Below the pieces are notes generated by a model. That model saw only the letters and a program-made list of their open reading frames with translations, made no database searches and had not been told where the DNA came from. Positions 63,910 through 64,000 of a DNA stretch of 64,000 bases are shown here, one piece after another. The DNA is taken from assembly GCF_035762905.1 (NCBI RefSeq), contig NZ_DASUCC010000144.1, positions 80,571 to 144,570 on the forward strand, written 5' to 3'. Source of the stretch: DASYTH01 sp035762905 (GTDB lineage Bacteria; Actinomycetota; Actinomycetes; Mycobacteriales; Pseudonocardiaceae). The translations under genes and the position numbers were made by a program. Each line of letters starts with the position of its first letter. Position 1 is the stretch's first letter.

Positions 63910-64000
63910 ATGACCGAACTCATTTGGCTAAAGTCCCCATGGGACCACAACATCCACGCCTTCCGCGAACTGGGCGAAGTCGCATCATCGGCCATCTGCA
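63910..64000 (+). CDS. start of an unknown gene (truncated by the window)
   Basis: ATG 63910 opens a frame with MTELIWLKSPWDHNIHAFRE in its first 30 residues, running off the end of the window. It has no recognised motif in the visible part. It is divergent from the Scr1-type regulator, so it could be regulated by it. There is only a weak ribosome site, so confidence is low. Confidence 0.4.
   Translation, partial: MTELIWLKSPWDHNIHAFRELGEVASSAIC

Overview
This 64 kb window is very GC-rich and gene-dense and comes from an actinobacterial chromosome. The best fit is a Pseudonocardiales-type organism. Supporting signs are thyX, dapA and ribonuclease J in one stretch, an XRE regulator paired with a DUF397 protein, a TIGR03085-type protein, DasR-like operators (TGGTCTAGACCA) before a chitinase gene, and many GTG/TTG starts. 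The genus is inference only. I found no tRNA, rRNA, CRISPR array, integrase or transposase, so this looks like chromosome with several catabolic and regulatory cassettes rather than a mobile island.

Layout. 0-9 kb: a ribbon-helix-helix regulator with a DUF4097 protein, then housekeeping genes (thyX, an ACT protein, a dinB2-type polymerase, a Ser/Thr kinase, dapA, rnj). 9-16 kb: exported proteins (CAP domain, a small Tat-type protein, DUF4331, a histidine-rich protein), cspA, a degenerate cyclase-like protein, and a two-component system coupled to a TAXI-type binding lipoprotein. 16-24 kb: menC overlapping a TrmB/LuxR-like regulator, a chitinase with dre operators, a DoxX protein, an MFS gene with a damaged 5' end, an epimerase and a MASE1 protein. 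24-34 kb: a stand-alone LigD-type polymerase domain, a fused E1 dehydrogenase, a zinc alcohol dehydrogenase, a CapA-like lipoprotein, a NarL-type two-component system divergent from a membrane protein, RpiB and an SDR. 34-44 kb: an alkD-like/GNAT/deaminase operon, a second infA coupled to a GNAT gene behind a leader peptide, proline racemase plus ornithine cyclodeaminase, small membrane proteins, an AraC regulator, a phosphoesterase and a LuxR regulator. 44.6-48.9 kb: four genes between two diverged inverted copies of a ~120 bp repeat. 49-57 kb: a VapBC-like pair and a divergent sugar cluster (ROK, GH4, BadF-type kinase facing Gfo/Idh, DUF993, TIM-barrel isomerase). 57-63 kb: an aerobic benzoyl-CoA operon (boxC, boxB, benzoate-CoA ligase, amidohydrolase). 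The window ends in an XRE/DUF397 pair.

The most unusual signals are four. (1) A 17-codon leader peptide followed by mutually exclusive hairpins, one of which sequesters the ribosome site of a GNAT-infA2 operon; this looks like translational attenuation responding to ribosome stress. (2) An in-frame array of three identical 81 bp repeats between ROK and GH4, with GTGA stop/start overlaps at both ends, resembling mycobacterial MIRUs in architecture. (3) Near-identical LacI-type operators at 45.8 kb and 53.3 kb, which suggest that one LacI protein controls both loci. (4) Promoter-overlapping TGACGTCA operators on an apparently leaderless transcript. All assignments come from reading motifs by eye; no searches were run.
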